Below, in pieces: positions 19,008 to 27,748 of a DNA stretch of 64,000 bases; within the stretch, counting starts at the first letter, position 1, and the number at the start of each line of letters is the position of its first letter. Location of the stretch: contig CAVRBK010000092.1 in the NCBI GenBank assembly GCA_963719025.1, positions 35,978-99,977 of the forward strand, written 5' to 3'. Origin of the DNA: Thiosocius sp963719025. GTDB lineage: Bacteria; Pseudomonadota; Gammaproteobacteria; Chromatiales; Chromatiaceae. Both the position numbers and the translations under genes were made by a program. The notes under the pieces were generated by a model that searched no databases, was not told where the DNA came from, and worked only from the letters and a program-made list of their open reading frames with translations.

Positions 19008-19872
19008 CCACCTGCTCCATTTCTGTAACCCGATCCTCTTCCAGAGTGTCGTTGGGTGGAGGCTGATCGTTGACCAACTCCCACTCGGCATGTGACGCAT
19101 CGCCCGGATGTTCACGTTTTTGTTTTGCCACCCAGTGTTCGGGCTTCGGCAGACCAACCCGGATTACCGGGCCGGCTTCGGGCTCACGCGGCCGGACCGC
19201 CGGTCGATGCTGGTAATGACAGGCGGTACAGCTATAGACCTGACGGTTACCCTGCCAGTCACCGACGCGCTTGCCGTGCGCACCGAAGGCCCAGTCACGC
19301 GCCTGGTCAGAATGACACTGACTGCACAGAATGTAGGCATCATCGAATTCGAGTGGATCGCCCTCCAGGGTCTTCAACCCGCCCTTGCCCGTCAGATCAT
19401 GGCAGGTGAAACACCAAAACTTCCCCTTGCCGTGCAGACCATGCTCCAGCTCGAACCCGTCGTGTGGTTGCTTTAGCTTGCGCGGTTCGGGATTGCTCTG
19501 GACCCATTGATGACAATTTGAACAGGGGTGCATGTCGGGGTTGCGCTGACTGGTGATGACCTCGAAGGTCGGCATGCCAACAAACAAGGTATGTGCCGCG
19601 CGCGGAGTGGCAGCAAAGTCTGGCGCCGCATTCTCCACCGGCTGTGGCACCGCAGCAACCGCCGCATTCGGCAGCGCAGCGGAGGATCGCTTGTTCCCGG
19701 TTACCGGGGCATCATCCAGATCAGTCACAGCCCCCCAATCCCAATCGTCATTCGCAGCGGACTCCTCGGCCGCCCAAGCGAAGCCCCCGGCGATCGCGAC
19801 AGCGAATACTGCCGCGACCATGCCGAGTCTGGCGTGGTGTAACGATGTAACCACGACCAGCACCTCACGCAT
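18991..19872 (-). CDS. periplasmic tetraheme cytochrome c
   Basis: 293 residues with a signal peptide (VAAVFAVAIAGGFAWAAEES). A low-complexity Ala-rich linker extends to about residue 95, followed by four heme motifs in the central region: CSNCH, CFTCH, CSQCH and CTACH. Extra His residues (HGLHGKGKFWCFTCH, FGAHGKRVGDWQGN) can supply second axial ligands. The C-terminal 70 residues are acidic and heme-free. It stands between the pentaheme cytochrome and the Tat ferredoxin and probably links them. The N-terminus may instead start at the Met of MVAAVFAV about 17 residues in; the first 16 residues are not typical of a signal peptide. Confidence 0.85.
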   Translation of the reverse strand: MREVLVVVTSLHHARLGMVAAVFAVAIAGGFAWAAEESAANDDWDWGAVTDLDDAPVTGNKRSSAALPNAAVAAVPQPVENAAPDFAATPRAAHTLFVGMPTFEVITSQRNPDMHPCSNCHQWVQSNPEPRKLKQPHDGFELEHGLHGKGKFWCFTCHDLTGKGGLKTLEGDPLEFDDAYILCSQCHSDQARDWAFGAHGKRVGDWQGNRQVYSCTACHYQHRPAVRPREPEAGPVIRVGLPKPEHWVAKQKREHPGDASHAEWELVNDQPPPNDTLEEDRVTEMEQVDGEKS

Positions 19873-19893
19873 CCGCTACGTGCGCACCCACAC

Positions 19894-21162
19894 TCACAGC
19901 CGCACTTCTGCCGAGGCGGCCAGCTTCGGCTGCAGCAGTTCGTCCGGCAGCTTGCCCTTCATGTTCGCCTTGATTGGCGGCAGCATCAGGTCATACAGGG
20001 CCTCGGCACGAACAATACTGGTTCCCGCCTGGAGCGGAATATCGTACTCGAGCTTGCGCACCTCGTTGGGCTTGAGACGCGTGTCCTTCAGGATCTGGGT
20101 GGCCTTGGGCGGGATTGTCGGCTTGCCGTCGGCGTCGCCGAGCGTGTACCAGAACGCGGCCTTCGGGTCGTCTTTGATCGGGTGCACCTTGTAGTTCTTC
20201 CACAGCAGCTTGCCGTCCTTGTCGTAGGTCGCGACGCGGATATAGAAGTTGCGGAAAGGCGCGCCGGTCGGGTAGGCGTGCGGCAGGCGGTTACGCACGG
20301 TCAGCGTCGCCTTCAGCATGTCGCCATTGCGCTCGGTGTCCATCTGCATTGCGATACCACGCGTGATCATCTTGCCGTCGTGACCACCGGCCATGCTGTG
20401 ATCAGGAATAGAAACTGTCTCGCCCGCGACAACCTTGCCGTCCTTCATCTTGGGCACGGTCACGATCGACATGTGGCAGGCCTGGCAACTGACAAAGTTC
20501 GCAGAGGTACGGTACTCGTTACCGGTACGACACAGCGGCGTGCCGTGGGAATTGCTGCGCTTCTCGTGGCAGCCCATGCAGGCATCGTTGCTCTTGAACA
20601 ACTCGCTTTTGTTACCCTTGAGCGGTACCGGGTGATGCACCGGCGTTGGCCAGGTCGCACCTTCAGGCGTGCGCTCGGTCGTATAGGTGATGCCCGACGG
20701 GCCATAAAGGCTGTTCGGGTCCATCTCGTACGCATCGATGCCGTACAGCGGCTTACCCTTGGGTGTATCCGTTCCCTTGAACTTGCTGAACGAGTGACAG
20801 GTCGTGCAACCGATACCATTCTCGTAGGCCGGTTTGGCATCGAGATTGGTCTTCTTCTCCATTGCCGCAACAGGCGCGTGACACTTCAGGCAAACCGGAT
20901 ATTTGCCAGCCTTCGTCTTGAGGTCTTCCTGCTTTGGGTCACCGACCACGTTCCTGTAGAAGGCACCGTGAATAGGATCCTTGAGTGCCGAACTGTTGGC
21001 ATGCATCGAACCCGACCACTGGGTGTAGATTTCTTCGTGGCAGGTCTTACAGGCTTCGGCATCGACATGCTGAACTGATTCCGCGACAACAACGGCGGGC
21101 GAAAGCACTATTAGGGCGGCGGCAGACAGGAAGCCTGCCAACTTCGGGGCAATAGGCAACAT
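19894..21162 (-). CDS. periplasmic pentaheme cytochrome c, cytochrome c554-like
   Basis: 422 residues, first gene of the locus. The signal peptide (GFLSAAALIVLSPAVVVAES) is followed by five CxxCH motifs in the N-terminal 210 residues: CKTCH, CLKCH, CTTCH, CMGCH and CQACH, with spacing typical of the cytochrome c554 family. The C-terminal half (from about residue 235) has no heme and looks beta-rich: LKATLTVRNRLPHAYPTGAP, RNFYIRVATYDKDGKLLWKN, and YDIPLQAGTSIVRAEALYD. Such a half-heme, half-beta layout suggests a docking or substrate domain. It starts a minus-strand run of nine genes ending at 10762. Function beyond electron transfer is inference. Confidence 0.87.
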   Translation of the reverse strand: MLPIAPKLAGFLSAAALIVLSPAVVVAESVQHVDAEACKTCHEEIYTQWSGSMHANSSALKDPIHGAFYRNVVGDPKQEDLKTKAGKYPVCLKCHAPVAAMEKKTNLDAKPAYENGIGCTTCHSFSKFKGTDTPKGKPLYGIDAYEMDPNSLYGPSGITYTTERTPEGATWPTPVHHPVPLKGNKSELFKSNDACMGCHEKRSNSHGTPLCRTGNEYRTSANFVSCQACHMSIVTVPKMKDGKVVAGETVSIPDHSMAGGHDGKMITRGIAMQMDTERNGDMLKATLTVRNRLPHAYPTGAPFRNFYIRVATYDKDGKLLWKNYKVHPIKDDPKAAFWYTLGDADGKPTIPPKATQILKDTRLKPNEVRKLEYDIPLQAGTSIVRAEALYDLMLPPIKANMKGKLPDELLQPKLAASAEVRL

Positions 21163-21667
21163 GATAGGTATCCTCTGGTTTCAAATTATTTCTTGTGTCA
21201 TAGCATCTGCCTTACCACTGACGGTGCTATGTATTCTTTTTGTAAACGACATAACAGCACATCAGTTGATCGATCGCATTGACGCAGATTAAACACAGCC
21301 AAAAACGAATCGCTATCGCGTATTGGAGCCGGGCATATTCACACCCAGATCAAGCAACGGAAAAAACGCTGTATATCATTTTTTAATAATTTACTTTACT
21401 ACCAAAACTTATTTATTCGGAGAACTCATCCGGCGTATTGTCCTCGCGGCGCAAACCGGGCCGGCGCGCGTTCGCCCAGCTGGGCGCAAGGGCTTTGTAT
21501 CAACAACGTGTCAACAAACTGCAGCTCGCTCAGCAATGCCCGCGCGCCCAGTGCGGAACAGCCCGCAGAAGCCGACCACGCCCTTTAACCGGCACTGAAA
21601 ATATCAGTGATTGGTGAAAAAATAAGGGGCTCGTGGCCGACAGCGACAAGGTTCGTCTGGCGCAACT
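21163..21667. other. 505-bp intergenic region upstream of the cytochrome/molybdopterin locus
   Basis: No convincing gene. It contains the inverted repeat at 21199-21231, an AT-rich block (21360-21425) unlike the surrounding GC-rich DNA, and a perfect 14-bp palindrome CGCCCAGCTGGGCG at 21473-21486. The promoter for the locus probably lies between 21170 and 21430. I found no sigma-54 motif with correct spacing here, although a sigma-54 activator gene ends just beyond at 21668. Confidence 0.5.
21199..21231. promoter_or_regulatory. inverted repeat upstream of the pentaheme cytochrome gene
   Basis: CATAGCA (21199-21205) and TGCTATG (21225-21231) are exact reverse complements with a 19-base spacer, 37-69 bp before the cytochrome start. 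It could be an operator or an RNA stem in the leader. No known regulator consensus was recognised. Confidence 0.4.
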
Positions 21668-23033
21668 TTATTTATAGTCGTCGCGTACCAAACCGTACTT
21701 TTTCATCTTGTCGTACAGCGTCTTGCGCGGCAGGCCCAGCACCCCCATGGTGTCCTTGATGCTGCCATTGTTGGCCTTCAGCTGCTGCTCGATCAGGCTG
21801 CGCTCGAAACACTCGATCTGTTCCGGCAGGGTCATCGCCGGCCGGTCGGTATCACTGCCGATCATCTGCTCGATGTCGTAACCGCAGGATTCGCCGAGCA
21901 ACACGTAGCGCTCCGCCGCATTGCGCAGTTCGCGCACGTTGCCCGGCCAGTCGGCCAGCATCAGCCGCTGCAACTGCTCCGGCATCGGGGGCGGCGGCTC
22001 ACGCTGGTAGCGTGCGCCGGCCACCAGGACGAAATGCTGAAACAGCAGGGGAATGTCTTCGCGGCGCTCGCGCAGCGGCGGGATATCGATCGTCACCACG
22101 CTCAGACGATAGTAGAGGTCCTCGCGAAACAGGCCCTGCGATGCCGCCTCGCGCAGATCGACCTTGGTCGCCGCGACCACGCGCAGATCGAGCGGGATCA
22201 GCTCGTTCGAACCCAGACGCTCGATCGCCCGCTCCTGCAGCACCCGCAGCAGGTGCACCTGGACCTGCATCGGCATGCTCTCGATCTCGTCGAGAAACAG
22301 CGTGCCGCCGTTGGCATGCTCGAACTTGCCGATGCGGCGCGAGCGCGCGTCGGTGAATGCCCCCGCCTCGTGACCGAACAGTTCGCTCTCGATCAGGTTG
22401 TCGGGCACCGCACCACAGTTGACCGCGACGAAATTGTGATCGCGGCGACGGCTGTTTTCGTGCAGCGCACGCGCCACCAGTTCCTTGCCCGTACCGGTCT
22501 CGCCGTTGACCAGCACGTCGGCATCGGGTATCGGCGAGCTGACCGATGCGTCAGGCGCAGACGCTGTACCGCGGCGGTATCGCCGATGATCCGTGGGCCC
22601 AGGCTTGCTCTGCAAGGCCAGCTCGTTCTTCAGCCGACGGTTTTCCATGGTCAGTGCGCGCTTGTCGATCGCCCTGGCCACGGTATCGACCAGTTCCTCG
22701 ACCGCAAACGGCTTCTCGATGAAATCGTAGGCCCCGGCACGCATCGCCTCGACCGCCATGCTGACATCACCATGACCGGTGATGAGGATGACCGGCAGAT
22801 CTGCGGTCGATCGCCTGTGCATGCTGCAGAAACTGCATGCCATTGATACCCGGCATGCGGATGTCACTGATCACCGCACCCGGCCAGTCGGCATCCAGCA
22901 CTGCCAGCGCCTGCTCGGCGCGTTCGAAGGATGTTACCTGGTAGCCGGCGAGATCCAGCGCCTGGGTCGCGGCCACCCGGATATGCTCTTCGTCATCGAT
23001 CAGCATGACCGATGGTGCCTTGCTCGTGTCCAT
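21668..23033 (-). CDS. sigma-54-dependent response regulator, DctD-like (frame-interrupted)
   Basis: The receiver domain starts MDTSKAPSVMLIDDEEHIRV with the phospho-acceptor Asp in WPGAVISDIRMPGINGMQFL. The frame changes near 22800, and a compensated pair of changes scrambles the linker around 22560-22610. The AAA+ domain has Walker A GETGTGKELVARALHENS, the GAFTDA sigma-54 contact loop (ESELFGHEAGAFTDARSRR), Walker B GGTLFLDEIESMPMQVQVHL, and ADWPGNVRELRNAAERYVLL. The C-terminal Fis-type HTH reads GSIKDTMGVLGLPRKTLYDK. Its likely kinase partner is the DctB-like gene at 23.6-25.4 kb, with an SCP2-like gene in between on the other strand. Targets are unknown; the cytochrome locus 0.5 kb away is an obvious candidate. 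Confidence 0.88.
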
Positions 23034-23182
23034 GCGAGCGAGCTTACTGCGCTCCGCGCCAGGAATCACCCGCCGTGGCCCGGCCGACCGCTGACTGGTA
23101 CCAGCCATTGACGCCCGGGATCGGCTGGGTTAGTTGTAGTAACCCCGTCGACCTGCACGGAACACCGAAAAGGAGACCCACC

Positions 23183-23670
23183 ATGGCCGAACTATTTTCC
23201 GATGAATGGATGAACCAGCTGAAAGACGCCTGGAACGCCGAACCCGAGGTACGCGACCACTGGCCGAGATCGGTTTCAACTCGGTGATCACCTGCGGTTT
23301 CAAGGACGAGGACCAGCCGCGCGGCGTGTTCGTGGTCGAGAACGGCGAATGCACCCGCGCCGGCGACTATGCCGATGAGGCCCCGGACTGGGATATGCGC
23401 GCCTCACGCAAGGACTGGATGAAGTGGGTCGAAAAAGGCCTCGGCATGGCCGGCATGGGCACCGCCTTCGCCATGGGAAAGCTCAAGTTCAAGCACGGTG
23501 ATTTCAAGTCCATGATCAAGGATCCGCGCATGGCCGGCCCGTTCGTCAAGAGCTTCGGCCTGATGCAGAAGATCGGCGCGACTGAGCAACCGAGACAAGC
23601 CGCCGCCGGCCCGTCAGGCACGGGCCGGCGATACCTCGCTATCGTCCCATGCGGCCAGCGTCAGCAGTGA
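23183..23670 (+). CDS. SCP2 sterol-binding-domain-like protein (frame-interrupted)
   Basis: ATG 23183 (after AGGAGACCC) begins MAELFSDEWMNQLKDAWNAE. After a one-base change near 23262 it continues LAEIGFNSVITCGFKDEDQP, then GRDYADEAPDW-like sequence, KDWMKWVEKGLGMAGMGTAF and HGDFKSMIKDPRMAGPFVKS. The pattern matches short cytoplasmic SCP2-like proteins, which bind lipids or hydrophobic ligands. The open frame runs to 23670, but a strong hairpin at 23605-23629 would lie inside the gene. A TGA at 23583-23585 in a neighbouring frame, right after the conserved region, is therefore the more natural end and implies a second frame change. Function here is unknown. Confidence 0.6.
23605..23629. terminator. 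strong hairpin between convergent SCP2-like and kinase genes
   Basis: GCCGGCCCGT (23605-23614) and ACGGGCCGGC (23620-23629) are perfect reverse complements with a 5-base loop. The position between two convergent genes fits a bidirectional terminator, although no T-run follows on either strand. Confidence 0.55.
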
Positions 23671-25444
23671 ATACCGCACCGCCCTCAGGCGCATTGCTCG
23701 CGGTCAGTGAGCCGCCGAGCCGCTGCACGATGGTATGGGATATCGATAGACCCAGTCCCAGGCCACTCTCGGTGGTGGTGAAGAACGGGTCGAAAATCTG
23801 TTCCAGGTTTGCTCTTCGCGATCCCCGGTCCGCTGTCGTGCACCTGCAGCTGTACCGTCTGGCCGGTCCTGGCTCGCGGAAACATGGATCTGTCTCAGTG
23901 ACCGGCCCAACAAGACGTCGCAGGCGTTGCCGATCAGGTTCACCAGTACCTGTTCGAGCTGGACCATATCGGCCGCGACGCAGCAGATCATCCGGCGGCA
24001 GATCGATCAGCAGCTCCGCCCCGACGTGCTCCACCCGGGATCGCACGATCCGCACGGCACCCTCGGCGCAGGCCTTCAGCGACACGCGCAGGCGTTGTCC
24101 ACTGGTCTTGCGCGAGAACTCCTTTAGCTGACCGCTGATCTGCGCCATCCGCCCGGTCAGCTCGCTGATCTGGCGCAGATTCCAGCCCGCCTGCTCGAGG
24201 TTGCCGCGATCCAGGTAGGTGCGCGCGTTGTCCGCATAGGTGCGCATCGCGGCCAGCGGCTGGTTCAGCTCGTGATTGATGCCGGCCGACATCTGGCCCA
24301 GTGCCGCGAGCTTGGCCGACTGGATCAATTCGTCGCGCGTACGTTCGTGTTCCTCGACCTCCTGGCGCAACAAGCGATTGGCCTCGGTCAGGTCTTCCGT
24401 GCGTTCGCCGACCCGTTGCTCCAGCGCGTCCAGGGCCTCGAGCATGGTCAGGCGTTTCTCCTCCTCGTGCTCGCGCTTGCGCCGGTAACGCGCGGCCAAC
24501 AGCCAGGCCGCGGTAAGCAGCAGAAACAGCATGCTCATGACGAACAGGCGGGTCTGCCAGACCTGGGCGGCGACCAACTGCTGCGAGACCAGCAGGTGTA
24601 CGCGCCAGCCGACCGTGGGCATATCGGTTGCGATGCCGACATAGGCCGGCCCATCCGGATGGACCTCGGTCAGCAAGGGCGCCTCGTGCGGCCCGACCAC
24701 GCCGCGCTGCCGGAACACGGCGGATAGATCGGCATCCGGGTAACGGCGCGAGGCACGAATACGCTCGATCATTGCCGCCGACAGGGGTTCGAACGTCCGG
24801 TAGCGCCATTGCGGCCGGGTCGACAGAAAAATCACCCCGTCCGGGTCGCTGATGACCAGTTCGGTACCGGCACTGCGCCAGTTGTTCTCGAAGGTCTCGA
24901 TATCGATCTTGACCACAACCACGCCGAGCGGCTCATCCACATCGCCGACTGGATGGGAAAAGTAATAACCGCGGCGTCCCGAGGTGGTGCCCAGGGCGTA
25001 GTACCGCCCGGGGCGGCCGCCCATCGCCTCGATGAAGTATGGACGGAAGGCGAAATTGCGCCCGACGAAGGTCAGTTCGTCCTGCCAGTTGCTGGCCGCC
25101 AGGGTTTCGCCCCGCGCATCCATCAGGTAGACATCAAGCGACCCGGCACTCGCATTCACATGCGCAAGAAAGCGGTTTACCCGGTCCTGCTGCTCACGGT
25201 TGCCCGGGGCGATCAGCAGGCTCTGCAGACGGAAATCATCGGCCAGGAGCGCAGGCAGGAAGGCATAGCGATCGATCTGGCCATTCAGATGGGAGACATA
25301 GACATCAAGTTCCTGGCGACCCTGCCGCTCGAGCTGCCCGAGCAGGGCGTCACGCTGCAGACTGCCCAGGTGCCAGGAGACACCCAGGATCAACAGCCGC
25401 CAGCAACCACCAGCCGGGGAACCGCCGGGGCGGGCCGGTATTAA
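23639..25444 (-). CDS. membrane sensor histidine kinase, DctB-like (frame-interrupted)
   Basis: After a first membrane segment (RRFPGWWLLAAV, then LILGVSWHLG after a frame change near 25390) comes a periplasmic double-Cache-like region of about 260 residues. It includes DVYLMDARGETLAASNWQDE and GRRGYYFSHPVGDVDEPLGV. A second membrane segment (RLFVMSMLFLLLTAAWLLAA) and a coiled linker lead to the kinase core: phospho-acceptor His in AGINHELNQPLAAMRTYADN, N-box VLVNLIGNAC in another frame, and FDPFFTTTESGLGLGLSISH. Frame changes cluster at 23750-23990. No ATG/GTG gives the whole first segment, so the start is uncertain and lies within a few bases of the ridA stop. It probably pairs with the regulator at 21.7-23.0 kb. 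Confidence 0.85.
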   Translation of the reverse strand, partial: LIPARPGGSPAGGCWRLLILGVSWHLGSLQRDALLGQLERQGRQELDVYVSHLNGQIDRYAFLPALLADDFRLQSLLIAPGNREQQDRVNRFLAHVNASAGSLDVYLMDARGETLAASNWQDELTFVGRNFAFRPYFIEAMGGRPGRYYALGTTSGRRGYYFSHPVGDVDEPLGVVVVKIDIETFENNWRSAGTELVISDPDGVIFLSTRPQWRYRTFEPLSAAMIERIRASRRYPDADLSAVFRQRGVVGPHEAPLLTEVHPDGPAYVGIATDMPTVGWRVHLLVSQQLVAAQVWQTRLFVMSMLFLLLTAAWLLAARYRRKREHEEEKRLTMLEALDALEQRVGERTEDLTEANRLLRQEVEEHERTRDELIQSAKLAALGQMSAGINHELNQPLAAMRTYADNARTYLDRGNLEQAGWNLRQISELTGRMAQISGQLKEFSRKTSGQRLRVSLKACAEGAVRIVRSRVEHVGAELLIDLPPDDLLRRGRYGPARTGTGEPDRQRLRRLVGPVTETDPCFREPGPARRYSCRCTTADRGSRRANLEQIFDPFFTTTESGLGLGLSISHTIVQRLGGSLTASNAPEGGAVFTADAGRMGR

Positions 25445-25449
25445 TGGCC

Positions 25450-25837
25450 TTAGTTGCCGAGTTCGAGGACGCCATCCATCTCCACACTGGCGTCGCGCGG
25501 CAGCGAGGCGACGCCGATCGCCGCTCGCGCGGGATAAGGTTCCTGGAAATACTCGGCCATCACCTGGTTGACCAGGGCGAAATTCGCCAGATCGACCAGG
25601 AACACATTCAGTTTTGCCATGTCGTCGAGGCTGCCACCGGCACGCCCGGGCCACCGCCTGCAGGTTGTCGAGCACCCGCCGGATCTCGGTCTCCGTGTCG
25701 CCGTCGACCATCGTCATGGTCTGCGGGTCGAGCGCAATCTGGCCTGACAGATACACGGTGTTGCCGACCTTCACGGCCTGCGAATAGGTACCGATGGCCT
25801 GCGGCGCCTGGTCGGTGCGGATGATCTCTCGGCTCAT
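25450..25837 (-). CDS. ridA: reactive intermediate deaminase RidA (frame-interrupted)
   Basis: Small cytoplasmic YjgF/YER057c/UK114 enzyme that hydrolyses toxic enamine/imine intermediates made by PLP enzymes. The start MSREIIRTDQAPQAIGTYSQ is followed by VGNTVYLSGQIALDPQTMTM. After frame changes near 25640, other frames continue with the catalytic Arg motif RAAIGVASLPRDASVEMD and end GVLELGN with TAA at 25450-25452. The reconstructed length of about 128 residues is normal. The kinase gene begins almost at its stop, so they may share a transcript. Confidence 0.85.
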
Positions 25838-25932
25838 TTCTGATTCAACTCCTGCGCTATGGGGCCGCCAGTATTGTTCGCGGCCCGGGTTCGTCGACAC
25901 GATTGCAGCACGCCACCCGGGGCCGGTTCACC

Positions 25933-25959
25933 CTGCGCCGCCTGTGCATGGCGGCGCAG
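25933..25959. terminator. strong hairpin between ridA and a small lipoprotein gene
   Basis: CTGCGCCGCC (25933-25942) and GGCGGCGCAG (25950-25959) pair perfectly around a 7-base loop. It lies upstream of both divergent genes, so a leader or insulating role is as likely as termination. No T-run is present. Confidence 0.4.
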
Positions 25960-25992
25960 CACACATCACCGACCAGCGGCTAAGCTACCCTG

Positions 25993-26220
25993 ATGAACCC
26001 ACTGTATCGAAACCGGTTTGCCCTGCCCAGCATGCTCGCGATGCTGCTGGGTGCCTGCGACTCCGCGCCCCCGCCACAACAGCCCCGCGAAGCGTTGCCC
26101 AATGTGTATCTTGAGGCCCTGCAGGAGGCCGAAGCGCTCAGGCACACGGTCGAAGAGCGTAATCTCGAACAGAGACGCATCGACGAGCTGCTCGGCCGCG
26201 TGCCCGCCGCCGACAAGTGA
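25993..26220 (+). CDS. small lipoprotein of unknown function
   Basis: 75 residues. The signal RFALPSMLAMLLGAC contains the lipobox LGAC, giving a mature lipoprotein of about 54 residues. A Pro-rich start (DSAPPPQQPREALP) is followed by one amphipathic helix rich in Glu and Arg (EALQEAEALRHTVEERNLEQ), likely a short coiled coil. It converges on lnt, whose product would acylate it. The start is ATG 25993. The family is not recognised. Confidence 0.65.
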   Translation: MNPLYRNRFALPSMLAMLLGACDSAPPPQQPREALPNVYLEALQEAEALRHTVEERNLEQRRIDELLGRVPAADK

Positions 26221-26241
26221 TTCGGCGGATACCCCGCCTGT

Positions 26242-27748
26242 TCAGTCGCGGCGGGCAAAGCGCTGCCACAGGACGCCGACAGCAGCATCAGCACGGCCAA
26301 CCCAACGACCGCCCGATTGCCCCAGGGCGGCAAACGGTGTCATCCCCGCGTAGGGCGTTACCCGGTCGGTCAGGATCGCCTGCTCGAACTGCGGCGAGAC
26401 GCTGCGCAGCCCGCCTTTCTGATCGATGATCGCGGAGATCCCGGTATTGGTCGCGCGCAACAGAAAGCGCCCGCTCTCCAGTGCGCGCATGCGCGCGATC
26501 TCAAGGTGCTGATGAGGCGCCAGCGAATCGCCGAACCAGGCATCGTTGCTGGCATTGATCAGCAGCGCCGCCTCGGGCAGCGCGCGGATGATCTCCTCGC
26601 CGTAGGCATCTTCGTAACAGATATTGACACCGACCGGATGCCCGGCCAGGGATCAACAGCGGGCTTTACGTCGCCGCCGCTGGAAAAATCGGACATCGGG
26701 ATCTGCATGAAATCGAGTAGCGGTCGCAGCCAGCGGTCGAACGGCAGGTATTCGCCAAACGGCACCAGGTGGCGCTTGTAATAGCGATCCCGCCCACTGA
26801 CCCCGAGACTCAGCATGGCGTTGTAGTAATCGTCGCCCGTCACCATCGGCGACGATACCCAGCAGCAGGTCGCGCCCCTGCTCGCGCATGGCGGCATCCA
26901 GCGGCGCCAGCAATTGCTGCTCGACCGTCGACGCGAACGCCGGCACCGCGGTCTCCGGCCAGATCACGATCCGACTGTCGGGCACACGGTGCGGTCATCG
27001 CCAGGTACAGGTCAAACGTCGGCTGGCGCATCTCCGCCAACCACTTCTGCTCCTGCGGGATACTGCGCCTGCAACAGGCTCACCTCGAACGCCTCGCCAC
27101 TGGGCGAGGTCCAGTCCAGACTAGCTGCAACAGCGCCCCGCCCGACCACAGGGCCACCACCAGGAACAGCGCCAGTGGCTGGCGCCAGAAGTTCAGCGCG
27201 GCCGCCGAAAGCACCACCAACAGGCTGATGCCGTACACGCCCGAGCAGCGGCCCGAAACCGGCCAGCGGCAGATCAATCTGGCTGTAGCCGAGCGACAGC
27301 CAGGGAAAGCCGGTGAACAGCCAGCCGCGCAGCCATTCGACCAGCACCCATACCGCCGGCACGATCAGCAACAGCCAGGCGCTCTCGGAATCGCGTTCGC
27401 AGGCGCTCGGCGAGCCAGCCGGCCAGGGCAAAGAAGCAGTGCCATCAGCAGCACGAACAGCACCGTGATCGTCACGGCAAGCGCCTCCGGCACACCACCG
27501 AACTGGGCAATGCTGATGCGGATCCAGAACACGCCGAACCCATCAGGCCGAGCGCCGAAGGCGATAACCGCGTCCAGGCTTGCCAGCCCGGGGCGCGCCG
27601 GGATGGCGCCACAGGAAGAACAGGAGCGCCAGCGACAGCAGCGCCAGAACGCCAAGACCGAACGGCGCAAACGCCAGCACCGCCAGGCCGCCGGCGGAGA
27701 GCGCCAGCAGCGAGCTGGCCCGACGGCGGACCAGCGTGCCGGATTCAT
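26242..27748 (-). CDS. lnt: apolipoprotein N-acyltransferase Lnt (heavily frame-interrupted)
   Basis: Inner-membrane enzyme that adds the third acyl chain to lipoproteins. Fragments from all three frames join in order: MNPARWSAVGPA, then SLLALSAGGLAVLAFAPFGL of the first helices and WVLVEWLRGWLFTGFPWLSL. The catalytic Glu lies in RIVIWPETAVPAF, the Lys in YYKRHLVPFGEYLPF, and the nucleophile Cys in PVGVNICYEDAYGEEIIRA. The sequence continues SGRFLLRATNTGISAIIDQK to the last helix WGNRAVVGLAVLML. At least six frame changes are needed. All three catalytic residues survive, and the gene is essential in most gammaproteobacteria, so these are probably sequence errors. ATG 27746-27748 overlaps the corC stop (ATGA). 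Confidence 0.85.

Noticed and set aside
20182..21078. 298-codon frame on the plus strand across the pentaheme cytochrome
   Set aside because: The five CxxCH motifs and signal peptide on the minus strand leave no doubt about the coding strand.
21266..21280. FNR-like half site TTGAT upstream of the cytochrome locus
   Set aside because: The second half (ATCAA at correct spacing) is absent.
21323..21598. Possible 91-residue protein in the intergenic region
   Set aside because: No ribosome site or motif; it crosses an AT-rich promoter-like block and a perfect palindrome.
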